From DATAGF01 sp963835685 (lineage in GTDB: Bacteria; Actinomycetota; Thermoleophilia; Miltoncostaeales; Miltoncostaeaceae), in assembly GCA_963835685.1 (NCBI GenBank), contig CAWIGI010000004.1:1-64000 (forward strand): 64,000 nt of DNA, read 5' to 3'. The notes below the pieces were generated by a model. It did no database searches. It was not told where the DNA came from and saw only the letters and a program-made list of their open reading frames with translations. Numbering within the stretch: position 1 is the first letter of the stretch; every line of letters starts with the position of its first letter. Position numbers and translations under genes: made by a program. This document shows positions 56,308-64,000 of the stretch, piece after piece.

Positions 56308-57125
56308 CGTCCCTCCTCGTCGAGTGCGGCCCGGTCCCCCGCCAGGATACGCCTGCGCGCCGGCTCCGCGCCGGGTCGCGGGCGGCGGGGGATGCGGTCG
56401 AGGTCGACGCCCGCGGGCAGCTCGAGGTCGTGCGCGGCGAGCAGGCCGGCATCGCCCAGGATCTCCTCGGCGGCGCCGTCGGCCACGACGCGCCCGCCGG
56501 ACAGGATCACCGTCCGCTCGCACAGCTCCGCCGCGAACGGCAGGTCGTGCGTGACGATCAGCATCGTGCGGTCGATCTCGGCGAGCAGCTCGAGCAGCTC
56601 GCGCCGGGCGCGGGGGTCGAGGCTGGCCGAGGGCTCGTCGAGCACGAGCAGCCGGGGCTCCATCGCGAGCACGGTCGCGATCGCAACCCTCCGGCGCTCG
56701 CCTTGCGAGAGCTGGTGGGGGGCGCGCCCGGCGGCCCGTCCCATCCGCACGGCACCGAGCGCGGCCGCGACCCGGCGCGCCACCTCGTCGTCGTCGAGGC
56801 GCATGTTCAGGGGGCCGAAGGCGACGTCCTCCCGCACCGTGGGCATGAAGAGCTGGTCGTCGGGGTCCTGGAACACGAGCCCGACGCGCACCCGCAGCTC
56901 CTGCAGGATGCGCGGCTCCACGACGAGCCCGGCCACCTCGAGCTCGCCGGACGAGGCGGTCAGCAGGCCGTTGAGGTGGAGCATGAAGGTGGTCTTGCCC
57001 GCGCCGTTGGGCCCCAGGATCGCGACGCGCTCGCCGTGCTCCACGTGCAGGTCGATCCCGTCGAGGGCGACGTGCCCGTCGGGGTAGCGGTGGGTGACTC
57101 CGCGTGCGTCGATCGCGCAGCTCAC
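56304..57125 (-). CDS. cbiO: Cobalt/nickel ABC (ECF) transporter ATPase
   Basis: 273 aa. Walker A ILGPNGAGKTTFMLHL, Q-loop VFQDPDDQLFMPTVREDVAF, signature LSQGERRRVAIATVLAMEP, Walker B LLVLDEPSASLD and switch VTHDLPF are complete. CbiO-type ATPases power group I ECF transporters for cobalt or nickel. It overlaps cbiQ by four bases upstream and the His-rich gene downstream. Confidence 0.93.
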   Translation of the reverse strand: MSCAIDARGVTHRYPDGHVALDGIDLHVEHGERVAILGPNGAGKTTFMLHLNGLLTASSGELEVAGLVVEPRILQELRVRVGLVFQDPDDQLFMPTVREDVAFGPLNMRLDDDEVARRVAAALGAVRMGRAAGRAPHQLSQGERRRVAIATVLAMEPRLLVLDEPSASLDPRARRELLELLAEIDRTMLIVTHDLPFAAELCERTVILSGGRVVADGAAEEILGDAGLLAAHDLELPAGVDLDRIPRRPRPGAEPARRRILAGDRAALDEEGR

Positions 57126-57901
57126 GCCATGCCCCCGAGGACGGCGCGGAGCGGGATCAGGGCGAGCGCGACGGCCGCGACGAAGACCGCGTCGGCGCGG
57201 GCGAGCCGGAGGGGCTGCTCGCGCGGCATCTGGCCGGTGAAGCCGCGCGCCTGCATCGCCAGGTAGACGCGCTCGCCTCGCGCATAGGCGCGCAGGAAGA
57301 GCGCCGAGATCATGCGCCCCAGGGGGGCGATCTGGAGGATGTGGCGGGGCCGGTAGGCGCGGGCGGCCAGGGCCGAGCGCATGCGGCCGAGCTCGTCGAC
57401 GATCACGAACAGGTAGCGGTACATGAAGGTCGCCACGAGGATGAAGAGGCGCGGCACCCTCATCGCCTCGAGGCCGCGGATGATCTCGGGGGCCGAGGTG
57501 GTCGCGCCCAGCAGCACCGCGCTGACCGTGCCGATCGTCGCCTTGACGGCCACCGACAGCAGCGTCTCGAGGCCCTCGCGGCTCGCGTCGAAGGGGCCGG
57601 CCGAGAAGACGACCTCACCCTCGCGCGCGAACGGGATGAAGACCGCGGCCGCGATCACCAGCGGCAGGACGATGCGCGAGCGCCGCCAGATGACCCCCGG
57701 CGGCACGCGCCCGAGCGCGGCGACGGCGACGAGCACCGCCGCGCACGCCGCCCAGGCGGGCCAGGCGGAGACGGGGGTGGTCACGCCCACGACGGTCACG
57801 CCGACCAGGCCGACGATCTTCGCGCGGGGGTCCAGGCGGTGGACCGGGCTCGCGAGATCGCCGGCCGGGCCGGCGGGCGCGTGGGCGTGCCAGCCGCCCA
57901 T
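57122..57901 (-). CDS. cbiQ: Cobalt/nickel ECF transporter transmembrane protein
   Basis: 259 aa from ATG 57901 (MGGWHAHAPAGPAGDLASPV). About five membrane segments and the coupling motifs SALAARAYRPRHILQIA and AQARGFTGQMP-like ARG sequences (YLAMQARGFTG) define the EcfT/CbiQ family. It couples the CbiO ATPase to the CbiM substrate-binding component. Confidence 0.9.
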   Translation of the reverse strand: MGGWHAHAPAGPAGDLASPVHRLDPRAKIVGLVGVTVVGVTTPVSAWPAWAACAAVLVAVAALGRVPPGVIWRRSRIVLPLVIAAAVFIPFAREGEVVFSAGPFDASREGLETLLSVAVKATIGTVSAVLLGATTSAPEIIRGLEAMRVPRLFILVATFMYRYLFVIVDELGRMRSALAARAYRPRHILQIAPLGRMISALFLRAYARGERVYLAMQARGFTGQMPREQPLRLARADAVFVAAVALALIPLRAVLGGMA

Positions 57902-57903
57902 GC

Positions 57904-58239
57904 CTACGCCGTAGCCTCGTCGGTCGGGCCGCGGGGGCGCGTGGCCCGGCGCAGCAGCCACGCGATCCCGAACCCGACGACGAAGATCCCCAGCGTGCCG
58001 ACGAAGCCGGCGACGCCGGTGGCGACCCGCTCGTTCTCGATGCCCGGGAACGCGTAGTCCGGGATCGGCGAGTCGTCCTGGATGCTGTTGCTCGTCGCCT
58101 CCTCGAGGAAGCCCTTCTCCTCGGCGACCTTCTCGAGGCCGTCGGGGTTCGGGGATGCCCAGGGCGACACCGCGGTGCCCAGGCCGACCGCGACGGCCAG
58201 CGCCAGGGCGATGAAGACCAGCAGCGGGATGCGCCTCAC
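57904..58239 (-). CDS. PDGLE-domain (CbiN-like) accessory membrane protein
   Basis: 111 aa from GTG 58239, overlapping the cbiM stop. Two membrane segments (IPLLVFIALALAVAVGLGTA; GVAGFVGTLGIFVVGFGIAW) flank an external loop containing the diagnostic NPDGLEKVAEEKG. In CbiMN/NikMN transporters this subunit helps substrate entry. Confidence 0.88.
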   Translation of the reverse strand: MRRIPLLVFIALALAVAVGLGTAVSPWASPNPDGLEKVAEEKGFLEEATSNSIQDDSPIPDYAFPGIENERVATGVAGFVGTLGIFVVGFGIAWLLRRATRPRGPTDEATA

Positions 58240-58919
58240 GACGTCACCCCCGCGGGCTGCGCGGCCGGGGCCTCGACGGGCGGCGGGAAGCCCGCGCCGT
58301 CGACGAGGTCGGGGCGGCTCGCCAGGACGGCCGCGACAGCCGTCGTGGTGATGATCGCCTCGCCGATGCCGATCAGCGCGTGGACGCCGAGCATCGCCGG
58401 GAGCACGGTCCCGAAGGGGATCGTGCCGGAGACGGCCAGGAAGGCCGAGATGGCGGTCGCGGCGACCATGATGCTGATCCACGAGGCGGCTGCGGTCGCG
58501 CCGAGGAAGACGCCCTTCGAGCGCGAGACGCGCCCGGCCAGGGTCATGACCGCGACGGTCACCGCCGGTGCGATGACGGCCATGGCGAGGACCCCGGCTC
58601 CCAGGGCGGTGAGCCCGCCGTCGGCGAAGATGAAGGCCTGCCCGGTGAGGACGACCGCGATCACGATGCAGGCGAGCCGCGGCCCCAGGAGGATCGTCGC
58701 CAGGGCCGCTCCGAGGAAGTGGCCGCTGGTGCCGCCGGCCACGGGGAAGTTGAGCATCTGGGCGGCGAAGATGAACGCCGCCGTGACGCCCAGGAGCGGC
58801 ACCTTCTTGTCGTCGAGGGAGGCCCCGGCCCGCCTGGCGGCGTAGGCGACGGCCGCGGCCGAGGCCGCGTAGGTCGTCACCGCGACCGGCGCGCTGAGGA
58901 ACCCGTCGGGGATGTGCAT
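58236..58919 (-). CDS. cbiM: Cobalt/nickel ECF transporter substrate-binding protein CbiM/NikM
   Basis: 227 aa. The mature-like N-terminus MHIPDGFLSAPVAVTTYAAS gives the Met-His metal site used by CbiM/NikM, and LNFPVAGGTSGHFLGAALAT is the second conserved segment. About seven membrane segments. It selects Co or Ni; which one cannot be told from sequence here. 13 bp after the fur-family gene. Confidence 0.93.
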   Translation of the reverse strand: MHIPDGFLSAPVAVTTYAASAAAVAYAARRAGASLDDKKVPLLGVTAAFIFAAQMLNFPVAGGTSGHFLGAALATILLGPRLACIVIAVVLTGQAFIFADGGLTALGAGVLAMAVIAPAVTVAVMTLAGRVSRSKGVFLGATAAASWISIMVAATAISAFLAVSGTIPFGTVLPAMLGVHALIGIGEAIITTTAVAAVLASRPDLVDGAGFPPPVEAPAAQPAGVTS

Positions 58920-58932
58920 GTCGTGTCCTCTC

Positions 58933-59446
58933 TCAGTCGGTGGCGTTCGAAGGAGCGCCCTGGCAGGCGGGGCAGAGCCCGGGAACGGCGATCTCGCGGT
59001 CGGGGGACAGCTCGAACCCCGTCTCGGCGCCCAGCGCCGCGGCCAGCGGGCGCAGGCTGACGTCGTGCAGGTGCGCCACGGCGCCGCAGCGCTGACAGAC
59101 GGCGTGGTGGTGGCGGTGGGGGCGGGCCACCTCGTAGATAGAGGCGGTCCGAGCCCAGGTCGGTGCGGCGGGCGATGCCCGCGGAGACGAGCGCGTCCAG
59201 GGTGCGGTAGACGGTGGACGGGTTGATGGCCGGGTACTTCGCCCGGGCGTGGGCGAGGACGTCGTCGGCGCTCACGTGGCCCCCCTCGCCCAGTGCCTGA
59301 AGGACCAGCAGGCGCTGGGCGGTGGGACGACATCCCGCGCGGCGCAGGAGGGCGGCGGCGGCATCCCCCGCCTCCCGAGCGGCCCGTAGCTGCCACTCTG
59401 TCGCAGGTGCGGGCGGATGGCGAGTGAGGTCGTCGAGCGTCGTCAT
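58933..59446 (-). CDS. Fur-family metal regulator, frameshifted
   Basis: About 170 aa. Winged HTH: RPTAQRLLVLQALGEGGHVS, ADDVLAHARAKYPAINPSTV, YRTLDALVSAGIARRTDLGS. After a shift near 59138 it continues ARPHRHHHAVCQRCGAVAHL with the HXHHH site and a CXXC, and a final CPACQ pair. The structural zinc CXXC pairs are complete. Position directly upstream of cbiM suggests it senses nickel, cobalt or zinc and represses this operon (Nur- or Zur-like). Confidence 0.88.
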
Positions 59447-59466
59447 GGCGTCGGCTCCGGGGTCGC

Positions 59467-61077
59467 CTAGAGGAGTGGCGGGATCGCGCGCGCCATGAGC
59501 ACCACCCCGAGGGCGACGATCACGAGCGCGGAGAGGACCGGGATCGCGGAGGCGATCCGTCCGTCGAGGGGCAGCCGCTCGATGAAGCGGCGGGCGTAGA
59601 TCACGAGCAGGCCGATGACGCTGAGCAGGCCGGCGAGGCCGACGGAGAAGGCGAGCACCAGCACCAGGCCGTAGCCGACCCGGTCGAGCGCGATCGCCCC
59701 GAGCAGCAGCACCAGCGCGGAGGGGCAGGGGATGATCCCCGCCGAGGCGCCCACGGCCAGCAGACTGCGCATCGACAAGTCCCGGGGCGGCTCGTGGCTG
59801 TGCCCCCCGGGTCCGTGGTCGTGGTCGTGGTGGCCATGGGCATGGCCATGGGCGTGCGAGTGGGAGTGGGAGTGGCTGCTGCCATGGCCGTGCGCGTGCG
59901 GCTGCCCATCGTGGACGGCGGCGCCGGCCACCGCGAGCGCCGGGACGGGCATCGGGGGGTGCTCGTGACGGTGCGCGCGGGCACTCTCGCCGTGGCCATG
60001 CTCGTGGGCAAGCCCCTTCGCGTGGGCGCGTCGGTGGGCGAGGTGGCGGCGGGCGGCGGCGAGCCGTCCGCGGCACACCCAGAGCCCCACCGCGACCACC
60101 ACGAGCGCGGCGACGAGGTTGATCCAGGGGAAGAGGGTCTCGGGGAGGATGTAGCGCGAGGCGAAGAGGGTCACGAGCCCCAGCGCGACCACCCCGATCG
60201 TGTGGGTGACGGTCACGAAGAGGCCGAGGATGACCGCGTGGCGGGCGGTCCCCCGCGTGCCCACCAGGTAGGCGGCGACCATCGTCTTGCCGTGGCCGGG
60301 CGAGAGGGAGTGGAGCGCGCCCCAGCCCATCGCGAGCAGGAGCGAGACCAGGACCACGCCGACCGAGAGCTCGTCGTTGACCAGGCCCTCCAGGCCGCCG
60401 GGCGACGACGTCTCGACGCGGCTCTCGGGGTCGGCGGTCAGCGGGCCCACGGCCCCGGCGCCCTCGCCCGGGCTCCAGGCGAAGCTCGCATCGGTCACGA
60501 CGAGGGGGCTCTGGACCAGGTCGTCGGGGTAGGAGCGCAGCTCGTCGGCGGCGTCCTCCTCCGGCGCGGTCGAGCCGGCCACGCCCGCCCCGCTCGAGGC
60601 GCGGACGACCAGCTCGTGCCACCCCAGGCGGTCGCGGTAGGTCGGCACCCGGACGTCCACCCGGAAACCGTCGCCGGCGAGACCGGCGGCGTCCGGGACC
60701 CGGTACCAGGCGGCGTAGCGCAGCACCTGCAGGCCGCCCTGGCCCGGCCGGAAGCCGGCGGTCTGGGACACCGGCTCGACGGCGAGGCGCCGTCCGTCGA
60801 CGGTCAGCTCGATCTCGGCCGCCCGCGCGCGGGCGCGCGCGGCCGCGTAGGGGCCCAGGCCGCCGGAGTCCTCGACCGCCGAGCGCTCGCGGAAGCTCGG
60901 GATCTCGGCCATGTCGACGACCTGGCGCAGGTAGAGCTCGCCGCCGCTCGCCTCCACGCGCAGGTAGCTGTTCACCGTGAAGTTGCCCAGCGGGTGCGCC
61001 GACGCCTGGCCGGCGAGGCCCATCAGGACGGCGCCGAGGACGGCGAGGGCCACGAGCGCGAGGGCGGCGCGCCTCAT
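59467..61077 (-). CDS. NicO/RcnA-family nickel/cobalt transporter with large N-terminal domain
   Basis: 536 aa. Signal peptide ending ASA (about 27), an external domain of about 220 residues starting HPLGNFTVNSYLRVEASGGE, then a six-segment NicO core: LHSLSPGHGKTMVAAYLVGT, LGLFVTVTHTIGVVALGLVT and GIIPCPSALVLLLGAIALDR, the last two carrying the HX4D-like and CP motifs. A His-rich loop (GHGSSHSHSHSHAHGHAHGH) lies between. It imports or exports Ni/Co. It overlaps the TPR gene by four bases and is 20 bp before fur. Confidence 0.9.
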   Translation of the reverse strand: MRRAALALVALAVLGAVLMGLAGQASAHPLGNFTVNSYLRVEASGGELYLRQVVDMAEIPSFRERSAVEDSGGLGPYAAARARARAAEIELTVDGRRLAVEPVSQTAGFRPGQGGLQVLRYAAWYRVPDAAGLAGDGFRVDVRVPTYRDRLGWHELVVRASSGAGVAGSTAPEEDAADELRSYPDDLVQSPLVVTDASFAWSPGEGAGAVGPLTADPESRVETSSPGGLEGLVNDELSVGVVLVSLLLAMGWGALHSLSPGHGKTMVAAYLVGTRGTARHAVILGLFVTVTHTIGVVALGLVTLFASRYILPETLFPWINLVAALVVVAVGLWVCRGRLAAARRHLAHRRAHAKGLAHEHGHGESARAHRHEHPPMPVPALAVAGAAVHDGQPHAHGHGSSHSHSHSHAHGHAHGHHDHDHGPGGHSHEPPRDLSMRSLLAVGASAGIIPCPSALVLLLGAIALDRVGYGLVLVLAFSVGLAGLLSVIGLLVIYARRFIERLPLDGRIASAIPVLSALVIVALGVVLMARAIPPLL

Positions 61078-62447
61078 GCCGAGAGCCTCGCGAGCTCGCG
61101 GCGGGCGACGGGCGCCGAGCGCACCGAGAAGGCGGGATTGAGCTCGAGCGCGCGCGCCAGGCGCTCCCGGGCGACGTCGGCCCGCCCGGCGCACGACGCG
61201 GCCATCCCGGCGTGGAACAGCATCAGGGCGTCCTGCGTGCCGAGGCGCAGGCTGCGCGTCGCGAAGCGGTCGCCCTCGGCGCAGCGGCCGGCGCGGGTGA
61301 GCGTCCAGCCGAGCACCTGGTCGCCGACGACGCCGGGGCGGCCCTCGCGCGCCCGGCGGGCGAGGGCGATGTCGGCCGCCGTCGGGACGCGGGCGTCGGC
61401 GCGGATCAGCGCGACGTCGAGGTCGACGTCGGACCCGTTCGCGGCCAGCAGGTCCTGCATGGCCTGCGCCAGGGCGAGGTCCTCGCGGACGGCCTCGGGA
61501 CGCCCCTGCGCCCGGTGCACGTCGGCCAGCGCGGCCGGGTACTCGGGCAGCGGCAGCAGGTCGATCGCGCGCGAGTAGAGCTCGGCGGCGGGCCCGAGCG
61601 CGCCGCCGGCGGCGAGGACGCGGGCGAGGCCGGCCGTCGCGGGGGCGTCGTCGGGGCGCTCGGCGAGCGCCGAGCGCATCGCGCGCTCGGCCGCGGCCAG
61701 GTCGCCCTCGCCGAGGCGAAGGAGGCCGAGCTGGACCTGCGCGAAGGCGCGGTCGGGGCTGCCGAGGGCGCCGGCGCCGACGGCCAGCTCCATCAGGCGG
61801 ATGGCCCCCGCGCGGTCGCCCTGCAGCTCGCGGGCGTAGGAGGCGCGGCTGTAGGAGGGGAGGTCGGGGCGGAGCTCGAGCCGCCGCTGCACGGCGGCGA
61901 AGCCCTGGGGGTAGCGGCCGAGCTCGATCTGGGCGTCGGCCATGATCGCGATCGGGTCGACCCGCCCGGGCGCGACGGCGAGGCTGCGCCGCGACCACGA
62001 GAGGGCCTCGGCGAAGCGGTGGCGCGTCAGGGCCAGGGTGCCGAGCGCGTCCATCGCCGTGAAGCGGCGCGGGTCGGCGGCGAGCGCCATGCGCGCGGCC
62101 TGCTCGGCGCGCGTGTGCCAGCTCGGGTCGCCGGTCTCGCGCGCGCGGACGAGCGAGGCCTCGGCCAGCGCCGAGAGCGCCGCCGGATCGCCGGGGTCCT
62201 CGGCGAGCGCGGCCTGGGCCCGGGAGATCGTGCCCTCGGCGCCGCGGGCAGTACCGAGGGCGGCCGGGTCGGAGACCGTGGCCGGCGCCTCGCCACGGGT
62301 CTGCGTCAGCACGATCGTGGTGACCGCGAAGACGGCGACGGCGACCAGGAGGGCGAAGAGGAAGGTGGGTGTCTTCTTGATGAGGGTCACGAGAGAGGAG
62401 AAGGTGCGTGCCGGGGGGCGCGTGGCCCCCCGGCGCGCGTGCCTCAC
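61074..62447 (-). CDS. Membrane-anchored TPR protein
   Basis: 457 aa. One membrane segment near 28-48 (FLFALLVAVAVFAVTTIVLT) and at least seven tetratricopeptide repeats (ALSALAEASLVRARETGDPS, AMDALGTLALTRHRFAEALS, RAFAQVQLGLLRLGEGDLAA and others). It is probably a scaffold on the outer face for the DUF4331 and NicO proteins between which it is encoded. GTG 62447 is one base after the DUF4331 stop; GTG 62390, past a strong hairpin, is an alternative. Confidence 0.75.
   Translation of the reverse strand: MRHARRGATRPPARTFSSLVTLIKKTPTFLFALLVAVAVFAVTTIVLTQTRGEAPATVSDPAALGTARGAEGTISRAQAALAEDPGDPAALSALAEASLVRARETGDPSWHTRAEQAARMALAADPRRFTAMDALGTLALTRHRFAEALSWSRRSLAVAPGRVDPIAIMADAQIELGRYPQGFAAVQRRLELRPDLPSYSRASYARELQGDRAGAIRLMELAVGAGALGSPDRAFAQVQLGLLRLGEGDLAAAERAMRSALAERPDDAPATAGLARVLAAGGALGPAAELYSRAIDLLPLPEYPAALADVHRAQGRPEAVREDLALAQAMQDLLAANGSDVDLDVALIRADARVPTAADIALARRAREGRPGVVGDQVLGWTLTRAGRCAEGDRFATRSLRLGTQDALMLFHAGMAASCAGRADVARERLARALELNPAFSVRSAPVARRELARLSA
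62410..62434 (-). terminator. Hairpin between the DUF4331 gene and the TPR reading frame
   Basis: GCCGGGGGG pairs perfectly with CCCCCCGGC around a 7-base loop. It lies 15 bp after the DUF4331 stop and inside the first codons of the TPR frame if GTG 62447 is used. Without a T-run it is more likely an mRNA stability or attenuation element. Confidence 0.4.
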
Positions 62448-62448
62448 G

Positions 62449-63912
62449 TCAGTTGGCGTGGGGCATCGAGTCGAAGCCCGAGCCGGGCGTCGCCACGTAG
62501 GGGAAGGACGACAGGAACGGACGGTCGTTCACGTTCACGCCGTCTCCGAGCAGCGGCACCAAGGAGGCGTTTCCGCCGTTGGGCGCCGGCAGGCCGAACG
62601 CGGCGGCGAGGACGCCACCCACCGCGCGCTCCTCGATGTCGACGATGTCGTCGACGAGGCGGCGGCCGTTCGGGAAGCCGTCCGCGTCACCGGCGAGGAG
62701 CCCGATGCGGTTCTGGGTCCCGGTCGTCGGCGGCACGGCGAGGTTCACCCGCAGGAGGTCGGCCTTGGCAGGCTTCTTGCTGATCTGGGTCGTGGGAAGC
62801 CCGAGGCCGTTGTTCGGCGGGATGCCCGTCAGGAGAACCGTCGTCAGGTCGATGCGGTTCTGCGTGGGCGAGCCGAGGTCGTACAGCGCGTTGAGGATGC
62901 CGGCGAGCTCGGGCTTCAGGTAGAAGCGCTCGAACTGCTTGTCATCCGACGGATCGCTGCGGTTCCAGAAGTCCTTCTTCCCGAGCGGGATGACGACTTC
63001 GTTGATGAGCGGCTCGGCGAGGCGCGAGACCTGCTGCCACCGCGTCTTGCCGCTCTTCGTGATGACCGGGCGCGACGCGGTCGCGTACACGCCGACCACC
63101 GAGTTGGTGTCGTTGACGTCGGTCGGGACGTTCTTGGTCCCGGTCAGGTGCGTGATCGGCACCTGGATGGCGATCGTGTTGACGCTGTAGCCCTTCAGGC
63201 CATCGACGCCGCCCATGCTGAAGGCGCCGGGAGGCGCGCTCCGGAAGCCGAGCAGGTCGAAGGTCCCGCCGAGGTCAACGTAGAACGGGTCGTCGCGCTG
63301 GCCGGCGAACACCTTGCCCCGCTTGGCGACGCTGTAGATGGCCGGGGCCACCAGCGACTCGTAGTTGGGCGTCAACCGCGGGCCGACGTTGTTCGGCGGG
63401 GTCAGGAGATCCCGGCCGAGCGTCTTGACGTGGGTCCGGCCCTTCGCGTCCACGGTGATCTTGCGGACGGTGTAGGTCTGGACCAGGTTGAGGTTGGTGT
63501 ACTCGCCCCTCTTGGCGTCGAACGTGATCGTGTTCGTGTTGTAGAGGAACGAGTTCGGGTTCTTGATCTTGGTCTTGAACTTGAACTCGTAGGTGACGTC
63601 TTCCTTCCCGTCACCGCTGTTGTCCACCTTGATCTCGTACTTCACGTCGTCCGAGAACCGGTAGAAGTTGGGACCGCCCGCCGGCTCCTCGAACGGCACG
63701 AAGTTCGCGACCAGCGTCGCGGTGTCCGGCGCGTCCGGCGAGCGGAAGGCGTAGACGTCCGTGTTGTCGGCCGTCGGATCCTCAGTGATCGACGGCGCTT
63801 CACGGTGGGAGGAGGCCCCGCCGAACGGCGGCGCCATGGCGACAGCGACGGCCGCGGCGGTCGCCGCAAGGGGCACCGCGACAAGCCAACGCTGTCGTGC
63901 TCGTGATGGCAC
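62449..63912 (-). CDS. DUF4331 family secreted protein
   Basis: 487 aa. After a signal peptide (about 1-33) comes the family hallmark SSHREAPSITEDPTADNTDV, then YAFRSPDAPDTATLVANFVP and VTYEFKFKTKIKNPNSF. The C-terminus ends NDRPFLSSFPYVATPGSGFD. The biochemical role of DUF4331 is unknown. It is often found beside TPR and nickel-transporter genes, as here, and is the first gene of the run. Confidence 0.88.
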   Translation of the reverse strand: MPSRARQRWLVAVPLAATAAAVAVAMAPPFGGASSHREAPSITEDPTADNTDVYAFRSPDAPDTATLVANFVPFEEPAGGPNFYRFSDDVKYEIKVDNSGDGKEDVTYEFKFKTKIKNPNSFLYNTNTITFDAKRGEYTNLNLVQTYTVRKITVDAKGRTHVKTLGRDLLTPPNNVGPRLTPNYESLVAPAIYSVAKRGKVFAGQRDDPFYVDLGGTFDLLGFRSAPPGAFSMGGVDGLKGYSVNTIAIQVPITHLTGTKNVPTDVNDTNSVVGVYATASRPVITKSGKTRWQQVSRLAEPLINEVVIPLGKKDFWNRSDPSDDKQFERFYLKPELAGILNALYDLGSPTQNRIDLTTVLLTGIPPNNGLGLPTTQISKKPAKADLLRVNLAVPPTTGTQNRIGLLAGDADGFPNGRRLVDDIVDIEERAVGGVLAAAFGLPAPNGGNASLVPLLGDGVNVNDRPFLSSFPYVATPGSGFDSMPHAN

Positions 63913-64000
63913 GGGGAGTGGTCCTTTCCGTCGTTGGTGTGGAGCGGTCCGGCGCCGGATGCCGCCGGGGCCGGACCGGTGTTCACGCCCCTCGGACGGC
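63913..64000. other. Upstream region of the DUF4331 operon
   Basis: 88 bp to the window edge. AAGGACC before the ATG at 63912 is the likely ribosome-binding site. No operator is clear. Confidence 0.4.

Noticed and set aside
59800..60010. Imperfect repeats in the His-rich region as a DNA repeat element
   Set aside because: The repetition comes from runs of His codons in the NicO loop and is explained by the protein sequence.

Overview
The window is uniformly very GC-rich DNA with short intergenic gaps and many start/stop overlaps. The genes suggest a deep-branching actinobacterium, possibly a Thermoleophilia-like lineage; this placement is inference. It carries the Gram-positive type of late heme synthesis (HemE, HemH, HemQ), a PspA/PspAA pair, a LAL-type LuxR regulator, a SoxR with an iron-sulfur motif, and an unusual System I (Ccm) cytochrome c maturation set. 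A dozen or so genes are broken by one- or two-base shifts although both halves are well conserved. Many of these are probably consensus errors of a draft or long-read assembly.

Layout. 1-7.0 kb: CbbX/SpoVK-type AAA ATPase (cut by the window edge), broken reductase and sigma-factor genes, an ACT protein, an ATP-grasp protein, an AstD-like aldehyde dehydrogenase and an NTF2-like protein. 7.1-11.4 kb: a small, decayed integrative element in tRNA-Ser(CGA). It is bounded by a 63-bp repeat of the tRNA 3' part, holds a vestigial tyrosine integrase and a vestigial excisionase-type HTH, and carries small secreted proteins. 11.3-14.1 kb: tRNA-Ser(CGA), tRNA-Ser(GGA), a TPM-like membrane protein, PspA-PspAA and tRNA-Val(CAC). 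14.1-19.6 kb: a VOC protein with an ArsR-phosphatase fusion, a TetR-cupin-hydrolase operon divergent from a SnoaL-like gene, and an XRE regulator divergent from a GATase-like protein.

19.6-46.5 kb is the core: a heme, cytochrome c maturation and cytochrome region built from repeated modules. Three paralogous exported proteins (about 700 aa) join a carboxypeptidase-regulatory-like domain, one CXXCH heme motif and a streptogramin-lyase-like beta-propeller. One is divergent from an intact PQQ-type quinoprotein and another from a truncated copy of it. Two of them are followed by a hairpin and then a hemA-ccmE pair. Between these lie ccmG, H, I, C, D with hemQ on the plus strand, and hemH, hemE, ccdA and ccmF on the minus strand. 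Three LysR regulators of one subfamily are spread through the region, and related CCGATCG palindromes lie upstream of all three propeller cytochromes and of ccmC. The simplest reading is a co-regulated set that makes heme, attaches it to c-type cytochromes and pairs one unusual cytochrome family with a quinoprotein oxidoreductase.

46.5-55.9 kb: a MoaD-like protein, acetamidase/formamidase, an NmrA-like protein, a LAL regulator, a SoxR/FAD-oxidoreductase operon divergent from an SDR-QueA operon. 55.9-63.9 kb: one long minus-strand run for nickel/cobalt handling (DUF4331, TPR, NicO, Fur-family, CbiM, PDGLE, CbiQ, CbiO, His-rich peptide), with a decayed second copy of the fur 5' end at its far side.
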